Positions 49,384-59,356 of a stretch of 64,000 bases of DNA are shown one piece after another; the stretch's first letter is position 1; each line of letters starts with the position of its first letter. Source of the DNA: Methylocaldum szegediense (GTDB lineage Bacteria > Pseudomonadota > Gammaproteobacteria > Methylococcales > Methylococcaceae); contig NZ_OX458333.1 in the NCBI RefSeq assembly GCF_949769195.1, positions 1 through 64,000 of the forward strand. The letters are read 5' to 3'. Both the position numbers and the translations under genes were made by a program. The notes under the pieces were generated by a model. The model was not told the DNA's origin. It saw nothing but the letters and a program-made list of their open reading frames with translations, and made no database searches.

Positions 49384-50919
49384 ATGAACATAGGCAAGAA
49401 TCCGAAAGCAGAAACGCTGCTGGGTGCCGTATGGTCTTCGGTATTCTGGAAAGGTCTGGATCGGCTAGCGTCTCTGGTCAAACACATTTTCATCGCTTCA
49501 GCCATAGGTCTGTCGGCGGAGCTAGATGTGTTTTACATGGCTACCGGGCTTCTAGGAGTATTGGTTTTGAGCTGGTCTGGCATTATCGATATTCTTGCCG
49601 TACCGGAACTCGTGCAATACGATCGGTCTGGGAATCAAGCAAGATTTCAAGCCCTGGCCGGCGGTTTGTTTTCGCTTTGCCTACTGTTTTCCGTGATATT
49701 GGCCCTATCTGTTTATGCTTCTTGGGATATTTGGACGCGACTGGCCTTTGGATTTACTGACGAAAGGGAAACTTTACTTAAGGAGGCCATTCCGTGGCTG
49801 TTACCCTTGCTTTTTCTATACATCCCGGTAAGGTTTCTCGGGGCTTTGCATCGAGCTAGAAGAAATTTCTCGCTGTTCTATCAGAGCGAATTCATCATCT
49901 CGCTTGTAATTCTGTTTTGCGTGATTTTCTTTACTAAGGCGCCTCGCGTTCTCCTTTGGTCCTATAGCTTGGGGATAAGCGTATCGTTTTTATTTCTGTT
50001 TCTCCCGTCCCTACGGGTTTTTAGACCCTGGGGGAATCCATTCGGCAGTGAAGTGAAAGCTCTACTTCCGTTGTTGCCGGGGCTATGGGTTTTATCGGGA
50101 ATATTCTATGTTTACGAACTCGTGCAAAAGCAATTCGTATCCCTGCTGCATGAAGGTGCTGTCGGAGCTATAGCGTATGCTTGGACTTTGGTTAGATTGC
50201 CTTCGGTGTTGATGAATGTTGGAGGGGCTTTCATCACGGTTTATGCGGAAAACCGAAGCAACCCGGAGAAAATTCGGGAAAACCTCGATAATCTGATCTC
50301 CGTAACGATCACTGTGACTATTCCGATCAGTATCATTCTGTTTTTCTTCGGCCAGGATTTCGTGGGATTGGTACTCGAAAGGGGGCTGTTTTCGCGGACG
50401 GATACCGAAACGGTTGGCGAAGCGGTGGCGTATTTCAGTTTAGCGATGGTGCCTCTGGCTCTAATCAGTCCTTTGGAGCAGGTGTTCCGCGTCGAACGGA
50501 AATTACGCCTAATCGTCCGAAGGTTATTGGCAGGTTTGATGTTGTTTGTAGTCTTTTGTCTGTATTTCGTTGTCGGACACAATATGGGAATAAAAGGGAT
50601 TGCCCTAGCGACTTCTCTGAGTTATTGGGGAATGTTGTTATCGTCTTTGCACGGCATCATCGCCTTGGGTATACAGATCAGCATCTTTCGCCATCTGAGA
50701 TGGGCTTTTATCGTCATGTCATTAGGGATACTTGCGATGATTCCAGGGTATTGGATAGGGGGCTTAGCGAATTCCTATTGGCTGTTGTTACCGCAGAGCA
50801 TAACGATACTAGGCATTACGATACTCGGCGCCTCGTTGTTTCATTGGGAAGACGGTGCTCTGATTCGCGAGCTTGTTCACCGTTCGCTCTTCCGATGGAA
50901 ACCGAAGCGTGCTTGCTGA
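49384..50919 (+). CDS. MurJ/Wzx-like polysaccharide flippase
   Basis: A 511-residue membrane protein with about 13-14 helices, of the MVF (MurJ) branch of the MOP superfamily. AVWSSVFWKGLDRLASLVKHIFIASAIGLSAELDVFYMA opens it, the MurJ pattern for helix 1-2; FGQDFVGLVLERGLFSRTDTETVGEAVAYFSLAMVP is the MurJ-like motif in the second half. Since it starts a glycosyltransferase cluster rather than a cell-wall operon, it is more likely to move an exopolysaccharide or lipid-linked unit than lipid II. Confidence 0.85.
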   Translation: MNIGKNPKAETLLGAVWSSVFWKGLDRLASLVKHIFIASAIGLSAELDVFYMATGLLGVLVLSWSGIIDILAVPELVQYDRSGNQARFQALAGGLFSLCLLFSVILALSVYASWDIWTRLAFGFTDERETLLKEAIPWLLPLLFLYIPVRFLGALHRARRNFSLFYQSEFIISLVILFCVIFFTKAPRVLLWSYSLGISVSFLFLFLPSLRVFRPWGNPFGSEVKALLPLLPGLWVLSGIFYVYELVQKQFVSLLHEGAVGAIAYAWTLVRLPSVLMNVGGAFITVYAENRSNPEKIRENLDNLISVTITVTIPISIILFFFGQDFVGLVLERGLFSRTDTETVGEAVAYFSLAMVPLALISPLEQVFRVERKLRLIVRRLLAGLMLFVVFCLYFVVGHNMGIKGIALATSLSYWGMLLSSLHGIIALGIQISIFRHLRWAFIVMSLGILAMIPGYWIGGLANSYWLLLPQSITILGITILGASLFHWEDGALIRELVHRSLFRWKPKRAC

Positions 50920-51203
50920 CGAAGATTTTCGGTGAGCTCTATATTTAGACCAATTTCCAGTCACTTGAGATCGGCTACAGCTTCGGCATCGCATTGTTTC
51001 ATCTCGTCCGAAAAGGGAGACAGCCGTAACGGAATGGAACTGTTTCCCTGTCGATCGTCTTATTTAGTCCTTAACCCTTAAACGAGAACCGTTCGCGACA
51101 GCGTTGCAGTGTGACATTGGGTTTCCGACCCTCTGTGACTTGAGGTTGAGATCACACGAACATCGTCGAGTAACTGTCCGAACGAAGTCCGATATTGTGG
51201 AAA

Positions 51204-52490
51204 ATGAACGATAAATCAATGCGTATAACCTTGATTCATGGCTGGCACGACGATAACAAAGGCGATTGTGCCATCGTCATGGCAATTCTAGAGCTGGTCC
51301 AGAGACACTGGCCGTCGGCGACCCTAAGCTTGGTGTCTAGCTTACCTACGGGAAGTGAGCCGGCGTCGACAGCGTATCGTCATATATTGCAACGTTTTCC
51401 CAACGTCAAAATTGCATTTTCGCCCGTCGTACCGTACAGGCGCGTGAAATGGGGCGGAAAGGCTATGGGAATGTTCCTATGGATCATCAGGCAACCGTTT
51501 TCCTTATTACGATTGATTTTGGGATATTCGGATTGGAATGACGATGCCTACTCCTTGATCAGAAACGCCCATCTCGTGATTAGCAAGGGCGGACATATTT
51601 TTCATTGCCGCCGAAACCATCCGATCGAGTGGTTCAACCTGTACCGCCACCTTTTTCCGCTGGTTTTGGCCTGGCGATACAGGGTTCCCTATGTGCTGCT
51701 CGGACAGTCGTTCGGACCATTTCAAGGGAAACTCGCGAAGCGGGCGATGAACTGGACGATATCCCATGCGAAAGCCGTTATTGTTCGTGAACCAATTTCC
51801 CGGGACGTTCTCGCCAGTCTTGGCGCCGACTCGTCCAGACTGAGGATAGCGCCGGACATCGCCTTCTATATGGGAGCGAATCTCACCCAGCGGCTTCGGA
51901 TTCTCCTGGAACGACACCGCTTGGCGTCGAATCGATTTTGGGTTGTTACAGTTCGTAAATGGCCCACTCGAACAGGCCTAGAGGAGCAGACCGCCCGCTT
52001 TATCCGGGAAATGGAGGTTCTGGTCCGGCGAATCCTTGAGAGAGGTCACACTGAGCGTATCGCCTTGGTTGCTCATACGCTGGGGCCCATTCCCATTGAA
52101 TGTGATATTGAGCCCACCCGGCAATTAGCGGAGAGATTGAAAGACTTGCCAGTCGTATTCATCGATGAGGACTTCTCGCCCGAAGAACTCGCGGCCTTGT
52201 ATGGGGAGGCGGAGCTTCTGATCGGCACTCGCTTCCATTCTGTGGTTCTGGCTTTGGTGGCAGGTACGCCAGCGCTTGCGGTGTCGTATTTCGGGCCCAA
52301 GGCAACCGGAATTATGAACATGCTCGGTATGAGTGACCTCTGCATGGAAATGGCGGATTTTTCCTGGCAGAACGCTCTGGCGGTCCTTGAGGAAACCGAT
52401 TGGGTATCGAGGCGAGAATGTATCCGGGAAAAAGTTGCTGCCTTCCGCGAGGAGTTGGATCGTGTCGTCGCCGATGTCCTCGCCGTCTAA
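51204..52490 (+). CDS. Polysaccharide pyruvyltransferase family protein
   Basis: A 428-residue protein. ITLIHGWHDDNKGDCAIVMAILE opens the domain; FPLVLAWRYRVPYVLLGQSFGPF, IVREPISRDVLASLGADSSRLRIAPDIAF and the C-terminal LIGTRFHSVVLALVAGTPALAVSY (with the conserved Arg and His) are typical. The family transfers pyruvyl groups from PEP to sugars, giving acidic polysaccharides. Starts at 51204 or at the inner ATG at 51219; neither has a strong ribosome site. Its end overlaps the next gene. Confidence 0.87.
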   Translation: MNDKSMRITLIHGWHDDNKGDCAIVMAILELVQRHWPSATLSLVSSLPTGSEPASTAYRHILQRFPNVKIAFSPVVPYRRVKWGGKAMGMFLWIIRQPFSLLRLILGYSDWNDDAYSLIRNAHLVISKGGHIFHCRRNHPIEWFNLYRHLFPLVLAWRYRVPYVLLGQSFGPFQGKLAKRAMNWTISHAKAVIVREPISRDVLASLGADSSRLRIAPDIAFYMGANLTQRLRILLERHRLASNRFWVVTVRKWPTRTGLEEQTARFIREMEVLVRRILERGHTERIALVAHTLGPIPIECDIEPTRQLAERLKDLPVVFIDEDFSPEELAALYGEAELLIGTRFHSVVLALVAGTPALAVSYFGPKATGIMNMLGMSDLCMEMADFSWQNALAVLEETDWVSRRECIREKVAAFREELDRVVADVLAV

Positions 52491-53589
52491 AACCGGCCGC
52501 CGACTTTGTCTGTTCCTGCCGTCTTTAGCCGGTGGCGGTGCCGAGCGAGTGATGGTTAATTTGGCCAACGGTTTCGTCAAACGAGGTTTGGGGGTCGATC
52601 TGGTTTTGGCGAAAGCGGAAGGACCGTACCGCGACCTGGTTCGGCCGGAGGTCCGCCTGGTGGATCTGGGCGCGAGGCGTGTTATCGCGTGTCTGCCGAA
52701 ATTGATTCGGTATTTAAAACGCGAGCGCCCCTACTCGCTGTTGTCAGCTTTGGATCATGCCAATGTATTGGCGTTGTGGGCAAAGCGCCTTGCGCGCGTT
52801 GAAACCAAAATAGCGATCAGCGTCCACAATACCGTTTCCCTGGCGAACCAGAATTCAATCAATCTTCGGCAACGGCTGCTGTTCAAAATACTCCCTTGGT
52901 TTTACCCGTGGGCAGACCGGGTTATCGTCGTTTCTCGAGGCGCGGCGCAGGATCTTGCTGAAGTTGCTAGCCTTCCTGGTAGGCGTATCGAGGTTATCTA
53001 TAATCCGGTGATTACCGAAAATGTCAGGGATCTCGCTGAAGAGCCGCTGGATCATCCGTGGTTTGCGCCTGGGATGCCGCCGGTGATATTAGCTGTTGGA
53101 CGTTTGACGGTGCAGAAGGACTTTCGCAATCTCATCGAAGCGTTTGCCCGATTGAGTTCTACGATACAGGCGCGTTTGTTGATCTTGGGTGAAGGGGAAG
53201 AGCGGGCGAACCTGGAGACTTTGGTTAAGCATTTAAATTTAGAATCGAATGTAGCCCTACCTGGTTTCGTGGACAATCCTTACGCCTACATGGCTCGCGC
53301 TTCCCTGTTCGTGCTGTCTTCGGCCTGGGAAGGCTTGCCGACCGTTCTCATCGAAGCGATGTATTGCGGTTGCCCGGTGGTGAGTACCGATTGCCCTAGC
53401 GGTCCGCGGGAGATCCTGAATGGCGGTGAATTCGGCCTGTTGGTGCCCCCAGGGGATCCCGATGCGTTGGCCAGCGCCATGTTGCACGCCCTGAAAACAC
53501 CGATGAATCGGGAAGCCGCCAGCGTACGCGCAAGCGACTTCTCGGTGGATACCATTTGCGATCAATACCTGAAATATCTGCTCCAATGA
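52462..53589 (+). CDS. GT4 glycosyltransferase 1
   Basis: A 375-residue retaining glycosyltransferase with GT-B fold. The donor-side opening LFLPSLAGGGAERVMVNLANGF and the C-terminal SAWEGLPTVLIEAMYCGCPV (E-x7-E) plus GPREILNGGEFGLLVPPGDP identify family GT4. GTG at 52462 has GAGGAG seven bases before; ATG 52474 also possible. It overlaps the pyruvyltransferase gene and, by ATGA, the next transferase, so the cluster is translated as a unit. Confidence 0.9.
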   Translation: MSSPMSSPSKTGRRLCLFLPSLAGGGAERVMVNLANGFVKRGLGVDLVLAKAEGPYRDLVRPEVRLVDLGARRVIACLPKLIRYLKRERPYSLLSALDHANVLALWAKRLARVETKIAISVHNTVSLANQNSINLRQRLLFKILPWFYPWADRVIVVSRGAAQDLAEVASLPGRRIEVIYNPVITENVRDLAEEPLDHPWFAPGMPPVILAVGRLTVQKDFRNLIEAFARLSSTIQARLLILGEGEERANLETLVKHLNLESNVALPGFVDNPYAYMARASLFVLSSAWEGLPTVLIEAMYCGCPVVSTDCPSGPREILNGGEFGLLVPPGDPDALASAMLHALKTPMNREAASVRASDFSVDTICDQYLKYLLQ

Positions 53590-54740
53590 AATTACATGTG
53601 AGTCACGTTATCACCGGTCTCGGTACCGGAGGGGCAGAAAGGATGCTGTGCAAACTACTCGGGGCGTTAGATCAGAAATTCTTTGATTTACGGGTTGTTT
53701 CGCTGCTTGATGAGGGCACTCAAGGAGTGCACATCCGGAGCTTAGGAATTCCTCTCGACGTATTAGAGCTTCGAAAGTACACACCTTGGCGCTTGCTGAG
53801 GTTGACGCGGCTGTTCCGTCGCCATCAACCGACGCTGGTACAGTCTTGGATGTACCATGCCAATGTGGCCGCATCGCTGACAACGATGGGGTCGGGTGTT
53901 CCGGTCGTGTGGAACATCCGTCATTCTCTGGACAATTTGAACGCGGAGAAGCCTATCACTCAAGCCGTGATCCGGTTCGGCGCGCCGTTATCGCGAACGA
54001 CCGCAGCTATCGTATACAACTCCAAGCGCAGTGCCGAACAGCATGAGCGTCTAGGGTACGAACCCGGTCGCCGGATTGTCATTCCCAACGGTTTTGATTT
54101 GGCCCAGTTCCAGCCGAGTGCTGAGGCGAAGAAACGGTTGCGAGCGTTGTTGGGAATTCCGGAAAGCGGCTTGGTCATCGGTTTGGTCGCGCGCTGCCAT
54201 CCCATGAAGGATCCACAAAATTTTCTAGCGGCAGCTCGACAAGTGCTGGATTCGAAGCGGGAAGCTCATTTCCTTATGGTTGGGACCGGTATGGAGAGGA
54301 CTAATGCGATGCTGACGCGCATGATTTCTGAAACCGGTCTCGAAGATCGGGTTCATCTATTGGGTGAGCGTGGAGACATACAGGATTTGGTACCGGGCCT
54401 GGACGTGGTCGCATTGGCCTCTTCCCACGGTGAGGGTTTCCCCAACGCGATCGGCGAGGCCATGGCCTCCGGCGTTCCGTGCGCGGTTACCGATGTGGGT
54501 GATGCAGGCTGGCTGGTGGGCGACACCGGCCGCGTTGTTCCTCCCAAAAACCCGGAAGCGCTTGCGGGTGCTCTAATCAATTTGATCGATATGGGAGATG
54601 CAGGTCGCCTAACCTTGGGTATGGCGGCGCGGCAGCGGGTGGCGGAGCGGTTTTCCTTGGATGCCGTCTCACGCGAGTATGCGGCTTTGTATGATGAGGT
54701 GGCGCGGGAGCGCGGGTTGCGGTGCCATGTCCGACATTAA
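53586..54740 (+). CDS. GT4 glycosyltransferase 2
   Basis: A 384-residue GT4 enzyme. VSHVITGLGTGGAERMLCKLL opens it; VYNSKRSAEQHERLGYEPGRRIVIPNGFD and LASSHGEGFPNAIGEAMASG with VTDVGDAGWLVGDTGRVVPP are typical of the donor domain. Coupled to the gene before (ATGA) and overlapping the one after by 14 bases. Sugar specificity cannot be read. Confidence 0.9.
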   Translation: MKLHVSHVITGLGTGGAERMLCKLLGALDQKFFDLRVVSLLDEGTQGVHIRSLGIPLDVLELRKYTPWRLLRLTRLFRRHQPTLVQSWMYHANVAASLTTMGSGVPVVWNIRHSLDNLNAEKPITQAVIRFGAPLSRTTAAIVYNSKRSAEQHERLGYEPGRRIVIPNGFDLAQFQPSAEAKKRLRALLGIPESGLVIGLVARCHPMKDPQNFLAAARQVLDSKREAHFLMVGTGMERTNAMLTRMISETGLEDRVHLLGERGDIQDLVPGLDVVALASSHGEGFPNAIGEAMASGVPCAVTDVGDAGWLVGDTGRVVPPKNPEALAGALINLIDMGDAGRLTLGMAARQRVAERFSLDAVSREYAALYDEVARERGLRCHVRH

Positions 54741-55920
54741 TGCCGTGCGTGGCAATAACACCAATCGTTGGGGAATCGATCTGAACAAGAAACTTCTATT
54801 TTTCGTAACCGAAGACTGGTTCGTCTGTTCCCATTGGTTGCCCCACATGACAGCTGCCCGCGAGGCGGGCTATGAGGTCTATGTGGTAACGCGGGTACGG
54901 CAGCATCGGTCGATCATCGAGGCGCGGGGAGTCCATGTCGTTCCGCTGGAACTCTCGCGCCGCGGGCGCAATCCGATTGCGGAACTCAAGGTGATTGCTG
55001 AACTGATCCGGATTTATCGGGAGATTCGGCCTGACCTGGTGAAGCACATTGCCATGAAGCCCATCGTGTACGGTACTATCGCCGCTTTGTTCACCCGTCC
55101 ACGCGCCGTAGTGAATTACATAGCCGGTCGCGGCTGGCTGTTCACCTCCGACAGCGTTAAGGCGCGATTGCTTCGTCCGGTGGTGAAATGGCTGTTGCGA
55201 TGGGTTTTGAACCGGGGCCACGTGATTGTGGAAAATCCTAACGATCTTCGGGAAATGCTTGGGCTAGGGCTAGTTCCCGAAAGGATTACTCGGATCCCCG
55301 GCGCGGGAGTCGATATGAAGGTTTTTCTGCCAACTGCCGAGCCTGATGGGCCGCCGCTGGTAGTCATGGCCGCGCGCATGTTGTGGGCGAAAGGAGTGGG
55401 CGAATTTGTGGCGGCGGCTGAATTGTTGAAAGCCGAGGGTGTACGTGCACGCTTCGTGCTGGTAGGAAGTCCCGACGGAGAAAATCCGTCTTCAGTATCC
55501 GTTGAGCAACTCGAGGCATGGGAAAAGAACGGTTTGGTCGAGTGGTGGGGCCGGCGGGATGATATGCCTGCGGTGTTTAAGCAGGCGCATATCGTTTGTT
55601 TGCCTACATCCTATGGAGAAGGTATTCCCAAAGTACTCATTGAAGCCGCTGCTTCGGGGCGAGCCATCATTGCCACGGAAATTCCGGGATGCCGGGAAAT
55701 TGTCCGTCATGGAGAGAACGGTTTCCTGGTGCCTATCCGAAATCCCGTGGCGCTCGCCGGGGCAATGCGCAAGCTGATAGTCAGCAAGCCTCTCCGCGAG
55801 AGGATGGGAACAAGCGGACGGAAAATCGCGCAGGCCGGATTTTCCGTGGAACACGTGATTGCACAGACGCTGGCGGTCTATCGAGGCTTATTGGACGGAG
55901 GTCCGCGATTGGAAGGGTAG
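54727..55920 (+). CDS. GT4 glycosyltransferase 3
   Basis: A 397-residue GT4 enzyme. KLLFFVTEDWFVCSHWLPHMTAAREAGYEVYVVTRV is the acceptor-domain start of the WcaI/PglA-like group; LPTSYGEGIPKVLIEAAASGR and IPGCREIVRHGENGFLVPIRNP are donor-site motifs. An N-terminal 18-residue extension (MSDINAVRGNNTNRWGID) precedes the fold; an inner start cannot be excluded. Last gene of the cluster, convergent with pmbA. Confidence 0.88.
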   Translation: MSDINAVRGNNTNRWGIDLNKKLLFFVTEDWFVCSHWLPHMTAAREAGYEVYVVTRVRQHRSIIEARGVHVVPLELSRRGRNPIAELKVIAELIRIYREIRPDLVKHIAMKPIVYGTIAALFTRPRAVVNYIAGRGWLFTSDSVKARLLRPVVKWLLRWVLNRGHVIVENPNDLREMLGLGLVPERITRIPGAGVDMKVFLPTAEPDGPPLVVMAARMLWAKGVGEFVAAAELLKAEGVRARFVLVGSPDGENPSSVSVEQLEAWEKNGLVEWWGRRDDMPAVFKQAHIVCLPTSYGEGIPKVLIEAAASGRAIIATEIPGCREIVRHGENGFLVPIRNPVALAGAMRKLIVSKPLRERMGTSGRKIAQAGFSVEHVIAQTLAVYRGLLDGGPRLEG

Positions 55921-55989
55921 ACCTCGGCCAGGGACAAATATGCTGCCTTGGACGCCAGCACCGGCTGGTCGTCCACTAGCAGCTGGTTT

Positions 55990-57342
55990 TCAATTCCCCG
56001 CGACCGTCATTTTGTCGATCAGAATCGACCCGGTCCGGGTATTGCCCCGAAGGTCGACGTCGTTTCCGATCGCCTGCAGACTCATGAACATATCCTTCAG
56101 GTTGCCCGCGATGGTGATTTCTTCCACGGGAAACTGGATTTCGCCGTTCTCCACCCAGAATCCGGATGCACCGCGTGAATAATCTCCGGTGACCAGGTTG
56201 ACGCCTTGACCCATCAGTTCGGTGACCAGTAGTCCCGTGTTCATGCGTTTCAGCAAGCCGTCCAGGTCGAGCTCGCCGGGTTCGATGACGAGATTGTGCA
56301 CGCCGCCGGCGTTACCGGTGGATTTCATGCCGAGCTTGCGGGCCGAATAGGTGCTCAGCACATAGGATTCGAGTATGCCGTCCTTGATGATGTAGTGGGG
56401 TATGGTACGAACGCCCTCGCCGTCGTAGGGCGCGCTGCCCAGGGCTTTCTTGAGATGCGGTTCCTCGCGGATCTGGACGAAGGCCGGAAATACGGGTTTG
56501 CCCAAATGGTCGAGCAAGAAGGATGATTTCCGGTAGAGATTGCCGCCGCGGATGGCGCCGATGAAATGGCCGAGCAGACTGGACGCGATATCCGCCGCGA
56601 AGATTACCGGGCATTGCCGCGTGCTCAGCGAACGGGCTCCGAGCCGTCTTACGGTGCGCTCGGCGGCTTTTCGCCCCACCGCCTCGGCCGCTTCCAGTTC
56701 TTTAGCATCGCGTGCCACGGTCCACCAGTCGTCCCGCTGCATGCTGTCGCCCCGCTGGCCGACGACCGAACAGCTCAGGCTATGGCGGCTGGACGCATAG
56801 CCGTGCAGAAATCCCAGCGTGTTACCGAGAACGCGCAAGCCCTGGAAGGTGTTAAGGCTCGCGCCTTCGGAATTTACGATTTCGGGATGAAACCCACGTG
56901 CGGCGTTCTCGCAGTTTATGGCTAGGCGGATGGCGGTTTCCGCATCCAAATCCCAGGGATGATAGATGTCCAGTTCGGGAAATTCGGTGGCCAGGGTATC
57001 CGGGTCGGGCAAGCCCGCGTATTCGTCCTCCGCTGCGTACTGAGCGATCCGGCAGGCGGCCTCCACGGTTTCCCGCATCGCCTCGGGACTGAGATCCGTC
57101 GTGCTGGCCGAGCCCTTACGCCGGCCTACGTAGACCGTAACGCCGAGTCCCCGGCTGCGATGATGTTCGACGGTTTCCACTTCTCCCATCCTGGCGGTGA
57201 CGGAAAGGCCGTGTTCCAGGCTGACGCCGGCCTCCGCTGCGGTAGCGCCTTGCCGCCGGGCCTCGGCCAGACAATCGGATACCAGGGATTTCAATTGTTC
57301 GAGTTGTTCTTGTTCACGTGCGAAAGTCGAGGGTTTCTGCAC
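55990..57342 (-). CDS. pmbA: PmbA/TldE, partner of TldD
   Basis: A 450-residue protein of the TldD/PmbA family. GVSLEHGLSVTARMGEVETVEHHRSRGLGVTVYVG, GLPDPDTLATEFPELDIYHPWD and PGNAGGVHNLVIEPG-type sequence (TGNAGGVHNLVIEPGELDLD) are standard. TldD-TldE form a heterodimeric metalloprotease that matures microcin B17 and breaks down CcdA in E. coli; PmbA lacks the zinc motif, as here. It lies past hicAB, separated from tldD by 514 bases. Confidence 0.94.
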   Translation of the reverse strand: MQKPSTFAREQEQLEQLKSLVSDCLAEARRQGATAAEAGVSLEHGLSVTARMGEVETVEHHRSRGLGVTVYVGRRKGSASTTDLSPEAMRETVEAACRIAQYAAEDEYAGLPDPDTLATEFPELDIYHPWDLDAETAIRLAINCENAARGFHPEIVNSEGASLNTFQGLRVLGNTLGFLHGYASSRHSLSCSVVGQRGDSMQRDDWWTVARDAKELEAAEAVGRKAAERTVRRLGARSLSTRQCPVIFAADIASSLLGHFIGAIRGGNLYRKSSFLLDHLGKPVFPAFVQIREEPHLKKALGSAPYDGEGVRTIPHYIIKDGILESYVLSTYSARKLGMKSTGNAGGVHNLVIEPGELDLDGLLKRMNTGLLVTELMGQGVNLVTGDYSRGASGFWVENGEIQFPVEEITIAGNLKDMFMSLQAIGNDVDLRGNTRTGSILIDKMTVAGN

Positions 57343-57408
57343 GGAGGGCTCCTTACTGTTCGTTAAATCGTTTGGATATCTGGGACGGGCATGGCGCGGT
57401 CTAGGTGT

Positions 57409-57621
57409 TCAAAGCAGTCTTAGAAATTGATCCACTGTAAGACCAGCATCCTTGACGATTCCACCCATCGTTACAGCCTTGATTGGATTGTGACGCGGGA
57501 GAGTGAGGATTCGCTCTCCATTGCTCATGACAATGTGCTTACCCTGCCGGATCACCCGAAACCCTGCGTTTTCGAGAGCGCGTACGGCTTCCAGGTGGTT
57601 GATGCCTGGAATTTTGGGCAT
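57409..57621 (-). CDS. hicA: HicA-family mRNA interferase toxin
   Basis: A 70-residue dsRBD-fold toxin. EAVRALENAGFRVIRQGKHIVMSNGERILTLPRHNPIKAVTMGGIVKDAGL has the conserved Gly-x-His (QGKHIVM), the active His of HicA. Two bases after hicB. It cleaves mRNA when free of antitoxin. The pair stands between tldD and pmbA. Confidence 0.92.
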   Translation of the reverse strand: MPKIPGINHLEAVRALENAGFRVIRQGKHIVMSNGERILTLPRHNPIKAVTMGGIVKDAGLTVDQFLRLL

Positions 57622-57623
57622 GC

Positions 57624-57821
57624 TTAAACCGCGACATCGATTTCATGCGTTTCCCGGTCGCGGTTCATTTCGGCCACCGCGGCCAGGTACTCACGAATAG
57701 CATCTTGAATGTTCGTCAGCGCCTCTTCCTCCGTATCGCCCTCGGACCAGCACCCCGGAAGTCCGGGTACCGAAACGCTGATACCTTCTTCGGTACGGTG
57801 AAAAACCACGGTGTATTTCAT
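57624..57821 (-). CDS. hicB: HicB-family antitoxin
   Basis: A 65-residue protein with the partial RNase H-like HicB fold: YTVVFHRTEEGISVSVPGLPGCWSEGDTEEEALTNIQDAIREYL. No DNA-binding extension is seen, so this is the short HicB form. It precedes hicA, the reverse of the hicA-hicB order in E. coli, but frequent in other bacteria. It follows tldD by 34 bases. Confidence 0.92.
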   Translation of the reverse strand: MKYTVVFHRTEEGISVSVPGLPGCWSEGDTEEEALTNIQDAIREYLAAVAEMNRDRETHEIDVAV

Positions 57822-57855
57822 TTCGAGCGACCTTCTGGTAGGTTCAAATCGTTTT

Positions 57856-59301
57856 TTAAACCCGCGTCCCGCCCACGGTCAGCCCATCCACCCGCAATGT
57901 CGGCTGGCCGACGCCCACGGGCACGCTTTGGCCGTCTTTTCCGCAGGTTCCGACACCGGTGTCGAGCTGCAAATCGTTGCCGACCATGCTGACACGCGTC
58001 AGCACATCGGGGCCGTTGCCGATCAAGGTTGCACCCTTGACCGGTCGGGTGATCTTCCCATCTTCGATCAAATAGGCTTCGCTGGCGGAGAACACGAATT
58101 TGCCCGAGGTGATGTCCACCTGGCCGCCACCGAAATTCTTGGCGAACAGCCCTTTTTTCACCGAAGCGATGATTTCTTGCGGATCGTGCGGTCCTGCCAG
58201 CATATAGGTGTTGGTCATGCGGGGCATGGGCAGGTGGGCATACGATTCGCGGCGGCCGTTGCCGGTGGGCGATACGCCCATGAGTCGGGCGTTGAGCTTG
58301 TCTTGCATGTAGCCTTTGAGGATGCCGTTTTCAATCAAAACCGTGCATTCCGTTGGCGTGCCTTCGTCGTCGATGGTGAGCGAACCGCGCCGGCCGGGCA
58401 GGGTGCCATCGTCGACCACGGTGCAGAGCGGCGAGGCCACGCGTTCGCCGATACGTCCGGCGAAGGCCGAGGTGCCCTTACGGTTGAAATCGCCTTCCAG
58501 TCCGTGGCCTACCGCTTCGTGCAGCAACACGCCCGGCCAGCCGGGGCCCAGAACGACGGTCATGGTTCCTGCCGGAGCCTCGACCGCTTCCAGATTCACC
58601 AGGGCCTGACGCACCGCTTCCCGGGCATATTCGATCGCCCGGTCTTCTTTCAGGAAATAGCGGTAATCGGTGCGGCCCCCGCCGCCGGCACTGCCTTGCT
58701 CACGGCGTCCGTTCTCCTGGACGATCACGGTGACGTTAAGCCGCACCAAGGGACGCACGTCGCCGTGGAGTGCACCGTCCTGTCCTATGACCAGAACGAC
58801 CTCGTGACTGCCGGCCAGGTTCACTATGACCTGCTCGACGCGTGGATCGAGCCTCCGGCATTCCTCGTCCAGACGTTTCAGGAGGGCGATCTTTTCTTCC
58901 TCGGGCAGCGACTGGAGCGGGTCGATCGGCCGATAGAGCTGTGGTGGACGAAGGATTCCGGCAATTTCCCGTTTGCCTTGCGCTCCCTCTCGTGCGATGG
59001 TCCGCGCGTTCTTGGCGGCTTCGAGTAGGGTGGGGAGCGTGATTTCGTCGCTATAGGCGAAACCGGTCTTTTCACCGGAAACAGCGCGCACTCCGGCTCC
59101 CTGTTCGATGCTATGGCTGCCTTCCTTGACGATGCCGTCTTCCAGCACCCAAGACTCGAATCTGGTGGATTGAAGATAAACGTCGGCGGCATCCACCGAC
59201 GCGCTCAGAAGCTGCCCCATGATGCGATCGATGTCGCTGTTCATGAGACCTGCCGGCTCCAACAGGGTTTGCCGGGCGATGATGAGGGGATCGTGATTCA
59301 T
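57856..59301 (-). CDS. tldD: Metalloprotease TldD
   Basis: A 481-residue protease subunit. [40 protein letters not shown], and the zinc motif [11 protein letters not shown] (HExxxH) in [14 protein letters not shown], are clear; [33 protein letters not shown] ends the domain. It forms a heterodimer with PmbA. N-terminal length agrees with E. coli TldD, supporting the ATG at 59301 although no ribosome site is visible. Follows the nitrilase-like gene on the same strand. Confidence 0.95.
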   Translation of the reverse strand: MNHDPLIIARQTLLEPAGLMNSDIDRIMGQLLSASVDAADVYLQSTRFESWVLEDGIVKEGSHSIEQGAGVRAVSGEKTGFAYSDEITLPTLLEAAKNARTIAREGAQGKREIAGILRPPQLYRPIDPLQSLPEEEKIALLKRLDEECRRLDPRVEQVIVNLAGSHEVVLVIGQDGALHGDVRPLVRLNVTVIVQENGRREQGSAGGGGRTDYRYFLKEDRAIEYAREAVRQALVNLEAVEAPAGTMTVVLGPGWPGVLLHEAVGHGLEGDFNRKGTSAFAGRIGERVASPLCTVVDDGTLPGRRGSLTIDDEGTPTECTVLIENGILKGYMQDKLNARLMGVSPTGNGRRESYAHLPMPRMTNTYMLAGPHDPQEIIASVKKGLFAKNFGGGQVDITSGKFVFSASEAYLIEDGKITRPVKGATLIGNGPDVLTRVSMVGNDLQLDTGVGTCGKDGQSVPVGVGQPTLRVDGLTVGGTRV

Positions 59302-59356
59302 AATATGCGTTTGGAGTTGAACTGGTGGTGAGCGCTAACCTATTTTGTTGGAGCTT

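Noticed and set aside
57811-59028. 405-codon plus-strand frame opposite tldD
   Set aside because: The minus strand codes for TldD with its HExxxH zinc site; the plus frame is its mirror.
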